Below are positions 15,404 to 23,681 of a DNA stretch of 64,000 bases, one piece after another. The stretch's first letter is position 1, and each line of letters opens with the position of its first letter. The stretch comes from Jatrophihabitans sp. (GTDB lineage: Bacteria > Actinomycetota > Actinomycetes > Mycobacteriales > Jatrophihabitantaceae). The stretch spans positions 1 through 64,000 of the forward strand of contig DASVQQ010000033.1 of the NCBI GenBank assembly GCA_036389035.1. The letters run 5' to 3'. The translations under genes and the position numbers were made by a program. The notes under the pieces are model-generated. The model was not told the origin of the DNA and did not search any database. It saw only the letters and a list, made by a program, of their open reading frames with translations.

Positions 15404-16248
15404 GCGGCGCCTTTCGGCTCGGGTGCGGCGCTGCGGGCCAGTCCCAACTCCAGGGTGCAGCACTTGACCCCGCCGCCACCGCGCAGCAGCTCCGAGACGT
15501 CCGCGGCGATCGGTTCGAAGCCGTGCTCGCGCAGCTGCGCGGCCAGGCTGGTGGCGCCGGCGGGCAGCACCACGTTGCGGCCGTCAGAGACAGCGTTGAG
15601 GCCGAACGCGGCGGCGTCCTGGGCGGTGGCGATGATGGCGTCGGGAAAGAGCTGGCGCAGGACCTGCTGGCTGTCCGGGGCAAAGGCGCCGGGGTAGTAC
15701 ATCACCGTCTGCTCGTCGAGCACCGCCAGCGCGGTGTCCAGGTGGTAGAAGTCGGCCTGGACCAGGTTCAGGCTCACCACCGGCCGCTGGAAGAACGTCT
15801 CGGTCTCGGTGTGCGCGGCCCGCACGCTGCGAAACCCGCGGCCGGCCAGCAGCAGCTCACCGACGGCCAGAAAGTCGCCCTGGCCCTCGTTGACGCAGTC
15901 GGCCTGGCGGACCTCGAACCGGCGCGAGTCGAACCAGTCGAGGTAGGCCGGAGACTCCGCGACCCGCTCCTCGTGGCGGAACCGGGCCACCAGCACCCGG
16001 CCGTCCAGCACAGTGGCGCCGTTGGCGGCGTAGACCATGTCGGGCAGGCCGGGCAACGGCGCGACGAGCTCGACCTGGTGGCCCAGTTCCAGGAACACGT
16101 CATAGATCCGCTGCCATTGCAGGTAGGCCAACCGCTGGTCGACCGGTTTGGAAGGATCCATCCACGGGTTGATGCAGTAGACGACGTCGAAGTAGGTGGG
16201 CGGGCACATCAGGTAACGCCGCGCGGAGGCGACCCGGGGCGCGGTCAT
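15400..16248 (-). CDS. DDAH/amidinotransferase-family enzyme
   Basis: This 282-residue guanidino-modifying-fold protein has an N-terminal CPPTYFDVVYCINPWMD and substrate loop LPDMVYAANG, a central DFYHLDTALAVL carrying the likely catalytic histidine, and GGGGVKCCTLEL with the nucleophilic cysteine (263/264). It resembles the actinobacterial dimethylarginine-dimethylaminohydrolase-like proteins often found with arginine/ornithine genes. Possible roles are hydrolysis of a guanidine, supplying citrulline or ornithine-type precursors, or amidino transfer. Its ends overlap both neighbours by four bases, which places it firmly in the operon. Confidence 0.85.
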   Translation of the reverse strand: MTAPRVASARRYLMCPPTYFDVVYCINPWMDPSKPVDQRLAYLQWQRIYDVFLELGHQVELVAPLPGLPDMVYAANGATVLDGRVLVARFRHEERVAESPAYLDWFDSRRFEVRQADCVNEGQGDFLAVGELLLAGRGFRSVRAAHTETETFFQRPVVSLNLVQADFYHLDTALAVLDEQTVMYYPGAFAPDSQQVLRQLFPDAIIATAQDAAAFGLNAVSDGRNVVLPAGATSLAAQLREHGFEPIAADVSELLRGGGGVKCCTLELGLARSAAPEPKGAA

Positions 16249-18128
16249 CGGACGTCCGCCGTCGTGCCGGTGCCGGTGCCGCTGGCGGTGCCGTCGGCAG
16301 TGCCGCTGGCGGTGCCGTCGGTGGTGTCGCTGACGTAGTACCAGTTCTCCGGATTGATCATGCCGTACGGGTTGATCGGCTCGACCCCGTGCAGGTTCTT
16401 CGCGATCTCCATCAACCTGAGCGGGAAGCCGGGCGTCCAGATGGCCGGCACCTGTTCGGCCAGGTAGGCGTGGTACTCGGCCAGCGCGCCGGGATCGTCG
16501 GAGAGCACGGTGCGCTCGATCAGCTCATCGGCCTTCGGATCGCTGTACTCCGCCCAGTTGCTGCCCGCGCCGGTCTGAAAGAGCATCTCGCCGGTGGGAT
16601 GGCCGTAGAACACCCACCCGCCGTTCCAGGAGTTCAGCTCCCACCTGACATGGCCGGCGCCGCCCTCGGTGTGATCCTCCGACACCATGACCGAGCCGTA
16701 GATGGGCTCCAGCCGCAACTCGATGCCGGCCTTCGCGGCATCGGCCTTGAGCTGTTCCATCAGCTGGGTCAGAGCGGGCTTGCCCTTGACGTAGCGCAGG
16801 CTGAACGACAGCGGGGTGCCGGCCTCGATGCCCTCGCCGGCGCATCCCGGTCCGCTGCCGGGCCGGACGCAGACTGCCGGCGTGGTGCTCACGTCCCAGC
16901 CGTTGTCGGCCAGCAGGCCGCGGGCGCGCTCGATGTCGAACGGCCAGGCGATGTCCGGTCCGGCCGCGGGTATCGGCTCGCCACGCAGTGACGGGACGGG
17001 TCCGTCGATGCGGTGGGCGAAGCCGTGGAAGATGTCGCGGATCGCGGTGTCCTGGTCCAGGCACGATTGCAGCGCCTGGCGGAAGTAGGCCTGCCGGATG
17101 ATCTTTCCGGCCTCGAACGCGTTGGCGAAGTTCATCGGCATGTAGCGGACGCAGTAGACATCCTGGGGGACCAGCCGGTAGTGCTCGGCCAGCGGGTTGG
17201 CGCCGCCCTCGACCAGGCTGGCGTCCAGGCCGAAGGGCAGGAAGCCCACCTGGATGCCGCCCGGGGCGTCCGGACCGGCCTGCAGCTGCGCGTACAGCTC
17301 GTCCTCGGAGTAGACCGGCACCTGCCGGAACTCGTCCAGGTAGGGCTTGTTCGGTCCCGAGTAGTGCTCGTTCGGAACGAAGCTGACCCCGCCGTCGGGG
17401 TCGAACGTGGCCAGCCGCCAGGGCCCGTTGACCACGCTCCACACCGGGCTGCTCGGCCAGTGGGTCCGGAACTCGTTGTCCTCGGAGGTCCACTCGCCGT
17501 TCTCCGAGACCAGGTAGTCATAGACCGCCGGGATGTCGGCCAGGTCGGTCGAGGCATTGGCGGGCCCGTCGGCGGTGCGGTCCCACGCCTTGGGCATCGG
17601 GGTGATCAGGCTGAGCTGGTTCATCAGCACCCAGACCCGCGAGTACTCCCGGTCGAAGACGAAGCGCACCGTGTCTTGCGCGATCTTCTCGTACGAGACC
17701 AGATTGTCCGGGATGAAGCCGGGCACGTACTTGCCGTACCGCGGGCCCTTGACCACCATCATGTTCATCCAGAACATGATGTTGTCGGCGCAGATCGTCT
17801 CGCCGTTGGACCACTTCCAGGGCTTGAGCCTGACCGTGACGGTCCGCCCGTCGGAGTCCCATTCCGGCAGCTCGGCGAGGCTGAGATCAGGGTCGACCTC
17901 CGGCTTGCCGTCCCGGCCGAGCCAGTACAGCGGCCGGAACATCAGCGCCTGGAACTCCAACAGGTTCCGGATGCCGATCCGCTCCGGCGGCGTGAACGGA
18001 AAGATCGTCGCGGGCGGGAAACCGGGCTGGCCGGCCCATGCGACGCTGCCGCCGCGAACCGGCTTACCAGCTGCCTCGGCTGCCTCGGCTGCCTCGGCGA
18101 CCTTGGCCACCGTCGTGGACAGTTCCAT
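16245..18128 (-). CDS. Family 5 solute-binding protein without a signal peptide
   Basis: The 627-residue product has the extracellular solute-binding family 5 fold: RNLLEFQALMFRPLYWLG, the WSNGETICADNIMFWMNMM segment, and MNFANAFEAGKIIRQAYFRQ. The N-terminus (MELSTTVAKVAEAAEAAEAAG) has no hydrophobic core, lipobox or twin-arginine motif. An in-frame TAA lies six bases upstream of the ATG, so no leader is being missed. The C-terminus ends in a low-complexity TASGTADGTASGTGTGTT tail encoded by short DNA repeats. It is translationally packed inside the biosynthetic operon. It may therefore work in the cytoplasm, perhaps binding a peptide-like intermediate (inference). Confidence 0.82.
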   Translation of the reverse strand: MELSTTVAKVAEAAEAAEAAGKPVRGGSVAWAGQPGFPPATIFPFTPPERIGIRNLLEFQALMFRPLYWLGRDGKPEVDPDLSLAELPEWDSDGRTVTVRLKPWKWSNGETICADNIMFWMNMMVVKGPRYGKYVPGFIPDNLVSYEKIAQDTVRFVFDREYSRVWVLMNQLSLITPMPKAWDRTADGPANASTDLADIPAVYDYLVSENGEWTSEDNEFRTHWPSSPVWSVVNGPWRLATFDPDGGVSFVPNEHYSGPNKPYLDEFRQVPVYSEDELYAQLQAGPDAPGGIQVGFLPFGLDASLVEGGANPLAEHYRLVPQDVYCVRYMPMNFANAFEAGKIIRQAYFRQALQSCLDQDTAIRDIFHGFAHRIDGPVPSLRGEPIPAAGPDIAWPFDIERARGLLADNGWDVSTTPAVCVRPGSGPGCAGEGIEAGTPLSFSLRYVKGKPALTQLMEQLKADAAKAGIELRLEPIYGSVMVSEDHTEGGAGHVRWELNSWNGGWVFYGHPTGEMLFQTGAGSNWAEYSDPKADELIERTVLSDDPGALAEYHAYLAEQVPAIWTPGFPLRLMEIAKNLHGVEPINPYGMINPENWYYVSDTTDGTASGTADGTASGTGTGTTADVR

Positions 18129-18131
18129 TAC

Positions 18132-19421
18132 TTACCCCTCGCCCTTGTGATCACCGAACGCGCCTACGAGCTCGTCCCGGTTCGATACCTGTACGTCGAT
18201 CTGTTCTGCCAGCTCGCGCGCCGCCTGGATGGCGTCGTCGAAGGACTTCCCGGTGGTGCACAGGAAGCCGAGAATGTTGTTGCCGTGCGGCGGTCTGCGG
18301 ATCACGTCCCCCGGCTTGGCCGTGATCTTGAAGAAGAAGACCCGGTCGGAGTCGGTGACCGCGGCCGGCACGTTGATCTGCTCGATCCGCCCCGGAGCGC
18401 TGATCAGGCAGGTGCCCGCGGTGTGCACGCCGGTGGGCCGGTAGTGCCGCACCGGTGGGCGCACCCCGCTCGCCACATCGATCAGCACCTCGATCGGTGA
18501 ATAGCCGGCGCTGATCCTGGCGAAGTAGTCCAGGCCGCCGCCACCGGGTCGGACCGCGATCTCCAGCAGGTGTGGCGTTCCCTGGTGAAAGCGCACCTCG
18601 GCGTGCATGACGCTGCGGCGGATCCCCTGGGCGTGGGCGGCCGCTGTGATCACCTGGTGCACGGCCGCGAGCTGGTCGGGAGCGAGCGAGGTCGGCGCGT
18701 GGTGCACGTCGTCGTCGAAGGTGTCGCCCTCGACGGTCACCCGGTCCACTACCGAGCCCAGGTAGACCTCGCCGTCCCAGGCCAGCGCCTCGGTGAGGAA
18801 CTCCGGCCCGTCCAGGAAGGACTCGATCATCAGCCCGTGCGGGCCGAGATCGAGGCCATCGGGCTCCATCCGGTACCACGCCATCTGCGCTATCCCCGCG
18901 CTCGCCTGCGCGAAGCGCTCGGTCAGCGACTCCGGAGAGTCCACCCGGAACACGAAGTTGCTCGCGGCGCCGAGGGTCGGCTTGAGGATCACCGGATAGC
19001 CGAACTCCTCGGCCGCCGCCAAGGCCACCGAGACGTCGGGGGCGAACCGGAAGCGTGGCCGCGGAACGCCGGCGCGCTCGTGCGCCTGGCGCATCAGCAG
19101 CTTGTTGCGGCTGGTCCGGGCCGCCTCGACACCGATGCCGGGCAGGCCGAGCGCCTCGGCGACCGCGGCCACCGTCACGACCGCGGACTCGGAGAAGGTG
19201 AGCACGCCGTCGAAGCGCTGCTCAGCGTGCCAGGACTTGGCCGCCGCGATGATGTCGTCGACGTGCTTGGAGCCGGCGACCCGGTAGCGCGGGGCCGGCC
19301 AGTAGTCGGGTTCACCCAACCCGTTCAAGACGAACAGCTCGGATCCGAAGTCCTCGATCTGGCGGTACCGGGACTGGTAGTAGGAGGCGTTCTGGACCGC
19401 CTCGAGCGCGAGCAACCTCAT
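18132..19421 (-). CDS. ATP-grasp carboxylate-amine ligase 2
   Basis: This 429-residue ATP-grasp protein differs from the one at 9866-11152. The domain order is an N-terminal pre-ATP-grasp half (to about 105), TSRNKLLMRQAHERAGVPRP, the ATP loop VILKPTLGAASNFVF, a DGEVYLGSVVDRVTVEG strand, HAEVRF, and the magnesium-binding LLEIAVRPGGGGLDYF. AAAGGAG precedes the ATG. Its stop is six bases before the solute-binding-protein ATG. With ligase 1 it could add successive amino acids or form an amide/hydrazide (inference). Confidence 0.83.
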   Translation of the reverse strand: MRLLALEAVQNASYYQSRYRQIEDFGSELFVLNGLGEPDYWPAPRYRVAGSKHVDDIIAAAKSWHAEQRFDGVLTFSESAVVTVAAVAEALGLPGIGVEAARTSRNKLLMRQAHERAGVPRPRFRFAPDVSVALAAAEEFGYPVILKPTLGAASNFVFRVDSPESLTERFAQASAGIAQMAWYRMEPDGLDLGPHGLMIESFLDGPEFLTEALAWDGEVYLGSVVDRVTVEGDTFDDDVHHAPTSLAPDQLAAVHQVITAAAHAQGIRRSVMHAEVRFHQGTPHLLEIAVRPGGGGLDYFARISAGYSPIEVLIDVASGVRPPVRHYRPTGVHTAGTCLISAPGRIEQINVPAAVTDSDRVFFFKITAKPGDVIRRPPHGNNILGFLCTTGKSFDDAIQAARELAEQIDVQVSNRDELVGAFGDHKGEG

Positions 19422-19482
19422 GTCAGCTCCTTTCGCCGTTCGAGCGCATCCGGGCAGGGTGGGCGCCTCAGCCGGCGCACGG

Positions 19483-20988
19483 CTAGCGCCCGGAGATCTG
19501 TTCGACGGTCTCCGGACCGTGCTTGCTGAACCTGGTCCGGATGATCGCCTTGTGCGGATCGCCGACCAGCACCGCGTCGATGGCGTCGGCCGCGCCGCTG
19601 GTGGACCCTCGCAGCGAGCTGCGGTAGAGCACCCGCAGCTGCGCCACGGTCAGGCCACTGATCCGCTCCAGCTCGGCGGCCAGCCGCGGGTCCTCCTGCT
19701 CCTCAGCCAGCAGTGCCTGGATGGCCTCGATCCGCTCGGCCAGCGCCGGATGCTCCTGGGTCAGGAACTGCAGCAGTCCGGCGCCCTTGTCGGCGAAGGG
19801 CGAATACACCATGCAGACCAGTTGCTCATCGGTGAGGCCGAAGGTCTGCCACGCGTAGTCCTCAGCGGCCCGACGCATCTGCGCGGTCGCGTCGGGGCCG
19901 GCGTACCGGGCCTGCATCTGCTCCACGAGCTGGGGCGGGAAGTCCTTGCTCCGCATCAGCCCGAGGGCAAAGTCGACATATTCCTGCATTCCCTCGGCGT
20001 AGGAGCGCTGGTACACCCGCTCGCACTTCAGGCCCCGCAGATGCACCATCAGCGCCGGGTTGCCGCAGTCGGATTCGGTGAAGCTGAACGCGATGTCGTC
20101 GAACTGGAATCCCAGGAACCCGGTGAGCAGCTCCATGTGATCCCCGGAGGCGTACTCGGTGTCGTCATAGATGGAGAAGAACCTCAGCTGTTCGGGCACC
20201 TCATGGCTCACCCGCCGCTCGGCGATCGCCTCGACGGACTCCGGGCCATGGATGTCGGCGAAGTACCCTTGCGCGATTCCGTCCACCGTGGACAGCAAGC
20301 GGCCCAGGCCCTTGCCGGTGGGCGTCCGGTCAGGGTTCAGGCGGCGAGCCAGCCGGCCCACCCACAGCGTGTACTGGCGCTGCTCCTGCTGGGAGTCACC
20401 GGTGATGATCAGGTCGGCTCCGGCGCCGTGCGAGGCGGCGATTCCGAAGGCGTTGACAACGCTGAGGTTGCAGGCGTTGCAAAAGGTCGGGCGGCCGTCG
20501 GCGAAGGTGCGGTGTCCGGTCATCAGGATGTCGAGCCGGTTACGGTTGACGACCAGTTCGCGCTGCGGCGTGTTGACGTCGAAGATGCTCACCTCGTCGC
20601 CGTCGATGAGGAGCAACTCGCAGGCCGGGTCGGCCGGCAACCGCAGCGCCTGGTACTCCCGATCAATATTCTCCATAACCGCACGAGGCATTCCGGCATG
20701 GCGATTGGTCGCCACCCGCAGCCGAAAAGTGGTTCCGTGGTCCCGCAGCAGCATCAGCTGCATGGTGCGTACGAAGGCCAGCGTGTACGAGCTGTCCTTG
20801 CCGCCGCCGTAGGCCACCATGACCAGATTGCGCTCCAGCTGGTCCTGGTGCGGCAGGGCTGCTCGAAGCCGGACGCCGCATCGCCGTGCCGCCTCCATGT
20901 TCGCTGCCGGCATGGCTGCCTCGAGGCCGCGGTAAGCCTGCTCCCGCAGCTCGGCGACGACCGTCGGATCCGCCTCTGTCACTGCCAT
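19483..20988 (-). CDS. PP-loop ATP pyrophosphatase-family enzyme
   Basis: This 501-residue protein carries a PP-loop, VAYGGGKDSSYTL (residues 58-70), the signature of enzymes that adenylate a carbonyl or phosphate-like oxygen before amide, guanidine or thio transfer. A C170-x-x-C173 pair (FCNACNLS) may bind metal. The C-terminal half (about 270-500) is unlike any family I can name. AAGGAG upstream fixes the ATG at 20988; in-frame codons further upstream lack such support. It may perform amidation, guanidine formation or another ATP-driven condensation; substrate is unknown. Confidence 0.78.
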   Translation of the reverse strand: MAVTEADPTVVAELREQAYRGLEAAMPAANMEAARRCGVRLRAALPHQDQLERNLVMVAYGGGKDSSYTLAFVRTMQLMLLRDHGTTFRLRVATNRHAGMPRAVMENIDREYQALRLPADPACELLLIDGDEVSIFDVNTPQRELVVNRNRLDILMTGHRTFADGRPTFCNACNLSVVNAFGIAASHGAGADLIITGDSQQEQRQYTLWVGRLARRLNPDRTPTGKGLGRLLSTVDGIAQGYFADIHGPESVEAIAERRVSHEVPEQLRFFSIYDDTEYASGDHMELLTGFLGFQFDDIAFSFTESDCGNPALMVHLRGLKCERVYQRSYAEGMQEYVDFALGLMRSKDFPPQLVEQMQARYAGPDATAQMRRAAEDYAWQTFGLTDEQLVCMVYSPFADKGAGLLQFLTQEHPALAERIEAIQALLAEEQEDPRLAAELERISGLTVAQLRVLYRSSLRGSTSGAADAIDAVLVGDPHKAIIRTRFSKHGPETVEQISGR

Positions 20989-21079
20989 ACGGCGCTCCTT
21001 CGACTGGCTGAACTGTTCGGGTAGGACTCGTGCTGAGGCGGATTGCGTTGGGCCACAACGGATTAGAGCGACCGAACAG

Positions 21080-21718
21080 TCAGCGCTGATACAACCAGGC
21101 ACATGCAGCGAGTTCGGGTGTATCCCGTAGCGCCCGCAGCGCCCGCATCCGCATCGGGCCGATGCTGCCGACCGGCAGTCGCAGCAACTCGGCCACCTCG
21201 CCGTAGCTCGGGCAGGTGTCTGACATCAGCAGCCGAATCAGCTGCTGCTGCAGCGGCGGCAACCGGGTCAGGGCTTGTTCGAGCAGCGGCTCGTAGTCGC
21301 CGTCGATGGGGTACACATCGCTGGCGGCGGCCGGAAACCGCTCGCCGTGCTCGGTGGCCGGATCGGCGCAGAGCAGGTACCGCTTGCCGCTGATCGCGAC
21401 CCGCAGGCTCTCGCGTCGAGCGGTGGCGGTCAACCAGGCAGGCAGGCTTTCCGGATCGCGGATCTGGTGGCCTCGTTCCCACAGTCTGATCCAGGTCTGT
21501 TGCACGACCTCGGCGGCATCGCTGTCGTTAAGACCGACCTTGCGCGCGGTGTAGAGCAGCAGTCGACCGAAGCGCCTGTTCAACTCGTTCCACGCGGCCG
21601 GATCATCATCTGTCGCGCACGCCGCTTGCAGCAAAGCTTCCAATGATTGTCCTGCCAGAGCCTGGGCGCCGACTGTTTGCGAAAAATGGCCGGAGATGAC
21701 AGAGGCGCTGGCCGTCAT
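21080..21718 (-). CDS. ECF-type RNA polymerase sigma factor
   Basis: The 212-residue protein has sigma region 2 (AAWNELNRRFGRLLLYTARK with LNDSDAAEVVQQTWIRLWE) and region 4 (LPPLQQQLIRLLMSD, SYGEVAELLRLPVGSIGPMRMRALRALR). It is the first gene of the long minus-strand biosynthetic run, 91 bases before the PP-loop gene, and divergent from the SARP gene. No anti-sigma gene with a membrane segment is adjacent. The ATG at 21718 has AAGGAAGG upstream; a longer frame to 21904 exists but would run into the SARP-box repeats. Confidence 0.85.
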   Translation of the reverse strand: MTASASVISGHFSQTVGAQALAGQSLEALLQAACATDDDPAAWNELNRRFGRLLLYTARKVGLNDSDAAEVVQQTWIRLWERGHQIRDPESLPAWLTATARRESLRVAISGKRYLLCADPATEHGERFPAAASDVYPIDGDYEPLLEQALTRLPPLQQQLIRLLMSDTCPSYGEVAELLRLPVGSIGPMRMRALRALRDTPELAACAWLYQR

Positions 21719-22215
21719 TGGCGAAGTCCTTCCTTTCGGTACTGCGACCGGCACGGTTCTCGCCGGTTCCTGGCAAGCAGGAGCCGGTGATGACCACGCC
21801 GTGGTCCGGGGGACGCGGGGTGTGAGACCCCTTTCGACGGTTCGCCAAACCGACGCCGTCGACGAACGAAACCGTGCCAATTGGTGACTGCAATCCGTCG
21901 ACATTCCGTCGACATTCCGTCGACGATGCGTCGACAGAACAGCTAAAGGGACGTCAAAGTGGAAGTTTCTGCCCAGCGTTTCGGCAACAATTCGCCGACA
22001 GTGCGCGGAGCTGCAGGATATGTAGGATGACCCGCCTTAAACCGCGTGTTTCTAAGTTAAGGTGCAGCAACGCTGCCTGCCGTCGATTTACCGATCGTGG
22101 GGTCGACGTGATGCCGGAGCGAATCGATCGCGGATTCCGGAGACAGCACGCCTTGCGGGTGCTCAGTACGCCGGACGCCCGTTACGAAACCCGGGTTGTG
22201 CCCGGCGGGAGAAAC
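21719..22215. promoter_or_regulatory. Divergent control region between sigma factor and SARP genes
   Basis: Roughly 500 bases without a supported gene. It contains the GTCGAC array at 21897-21935, and the part next to the SARP gene is noticeably richer in A/T than the surroundings. Transcription of both regulators must start here. Confidence 0.65.
21897..21935. promoter_or_regulatory. Probable SARP operator: four GTCGAC units at 11-bp spacing
   Basis: GTCGAC begins at exactly 21897, 21908, 21919 and 21930, with the first three units preceded by CC and separated by ATTCC or GATGC-type spacers. Direct TCGA-containing heptamers repeated every 11 bp are the known binding pattern of SARP regulators. 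Position in the divergent region points to control of the sigma factor/biosynthetic run, autoregulation of the SARP gene, or both. Confidence 0.75.
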
Positions 22216-23493
22216 ATGCAGATTAATGATGCTTGGGACGATCTTGACCTTCGCACTCGTGGGACCGATTTGACCTTTGGCGTGTTGGGGCCGCTGGAGG
22301 TCAGAGCCGGTGACGGGCTCGTGCACGTGGGAGGACCGCAGATACGCGCGTTGTTGGCGTTGCTGCTGGTTCGACCAGGCCATGTGATGAGCCTGTCGAC
22401 TCTGGTGGCAAGCCTGTGGTCCCATGACGCCCCACCCTCGGCCGAGCGAACGGCGCGGACCTACATGTCGCGGCTGCGCCTGGCGCTGGCGCCGGTGGCG
22501 GCCGGGGAAACCGCACCCGGATCGCTCATCGTGACGACACCGCCGGGCTACCTGCTGAGAGCGGATCCACTGTCGGTGGACGCGTCGCTGTTCGAGCAGC
22601 TGGCGCTGACGGGTCGGCGCGCGCTGAGTAACGACCCGGTGACTGCCCGCGCGCACTTACTTAACGCTTTGCGATTGTGGCGTGGCGATGCGTATGCGGA
22701 GTTCGCCGATATACCGGTGTTACGAGCGGAAGCAATTCGCCTCGAAGAGTTGAGGCTGAGCGCGGTGGAGAACCGCTTGCAGTCAGAGCTGTGCATCGGT
22801 ATGGGGTCGGACCTGGTCGCGGAGTTGGACGGCCTGGTCGCGGCGCATCCGCTGAGAGAGCGATTGTGGGTGCAGTTCATGATCGCTCTCTACCGGTCCG
22901 GGCGGCAGGCCGAGGCGCTGTCGGCATACCAGCGCGCGCGTGCCTTGCTGGCCGATGAACTCGGGCTGGAGCCGTCGGTCGAACTGGCCGACACCCATCG
23001 CAGGATCCTGGCCCAGGATCCGAAGCTGTTGCCGGCCGTCCCCACTGTCGTCAGTGCCGCGCCGGGGCTGGCCACCGCGGTCCAGGAGCGCCCGGCCAGC
23101 CCGCGCGAGGAGTCCGAAGCCGACCAGCTCGGCAGCCGCCACAGCGCCGTGCCCTGGATCGAACCGGATTTCTCGAACGCCGCAGGCCCGGACTCCTCGG
23201 GCGCCGAAGGCGCTGTGCCGGAACCGCCGGCCGGGCGCCGGATCGCGGCCGCAGACGGCGAGCGCCGGTCGCCGATCTCGACGATCCGGTTGGAGCGGAT
23301 GCCGGCTGAGATCCGGCCGGCGGTCACCGTGATCGCCGAGACGCTGTCCCGGCCCTGTGTCAGGGCGTTGATCGGCGAGTTGAGCCGCGGCCTGAGGACG
23401 CTCGGCCGCGGCGTCGCCGCGCTCGCCTCGGCCGTCTCGACCCGGGTGCGGACGTGGTCGGGGTGGGGCGCCAAGGCTCACTGGCCGACATGA
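22216..23493 (+). CDS. SARP-family transcriptional activator
   Basis: This protein of about 425 residues has an N-terminal OmpR-like winged helix (LTFGVLGPLEVRAGDG, QIRALLALLLVRPGHVM, SLWSHDAPPSAERTARTYMS) and a bacterial transcriptional activation domain (ALRLWRGDAYAEFADIPVLR, LRERLWVQFMIALYRSGRQ, ADELGLEPSVELADTHRRIL). A C-terminal extension of about 150 residues is proline/alanine rich and lacks an NB-ARC motif. The ATG at 22216 is preceded by GGGAG. It is the likely pathway-specific activator. Confidence 0.88.
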   Translation: MQINDAWDDLDLRTRGTDLTFGVLGPLEVRAGDGLVHVGGPQIRALLALLLVRPGHVMSLSTLVASLWSHDAPPSAERTARTYMSRLRLALAPVAAGETAPGSLIVTTPPGYLLRADPLSVDASLFEQLALTGRRALSNDPVTARAHLLNALRLWRGDAYAEFADIPVLRAEAIRLEELRLSAVENRLQSELCIGMGSDLVAELDGLVAAHPLRERLWVQFMIALYRSGRQAEALSAYQRARALLADELGLEPSVELADTHRRILAQDPKLLPAVPTVVSAAPGLATAVQERPASPREESEADQLGSRHSAVPWIEPDFSNAAGPDSSGAEGAVPEPPAGRRIAAADGERRSPISTIRLERMPAEIRPAVTVIAETLSRPCVRALIGELSRGLRTLGRGVAALASAVSTRVRTWSGWGAKAHWPT

Positions 23494-23542
23494 AGTGACA
23501 CCCGCTGCCGGGTCGATCGCGGCTGCTCGTCGAGCGCTCAAC

Positions 23543-23558
23543 GCCTTGGCGCCAAGGC
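23543..23558. terminator. Perfect 16-base palindrome downstream of the SARP gene
   Basis: GCCTTGGCGCCAAGGC followed by CGTTTCT, 50 bases after the SARP stop. It can form a six-pair stem with a GCGC loop. Read as a weak intrinsic terminator; an operator for the nitrilase gene is the alternative. The gap 23494-23681 shows nothing else. Confidence 0.35.
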
Positions 23559-23681
23559 CGTTTCTGGCACCGAGGCGCGTGACACAGCCGCTGACCCTTA
23601 TATACGATTCGTCGTGCACCAGGTCGAGGTCGCTGCCGGGTCGGCTCGGCTGCCAAGGGGCAGATCGGAGATGATGGTCCG

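Noticed and set aside
14916..15683. Extension of the mutase E frame upstream of the GTG at 14915
   Set aside because: This part runs antiparallel in phase through the S-subunit and DDAH-type genes and encodes only Pro/Arg/Ala-rich shadow sequence.
21858..21863. A fifth GTCGAC near the SARP operator
   Set aside because: It is 39 bases from the first array unit, out of the 11-bp phase, and lacks the CC and spacer pattern in register.
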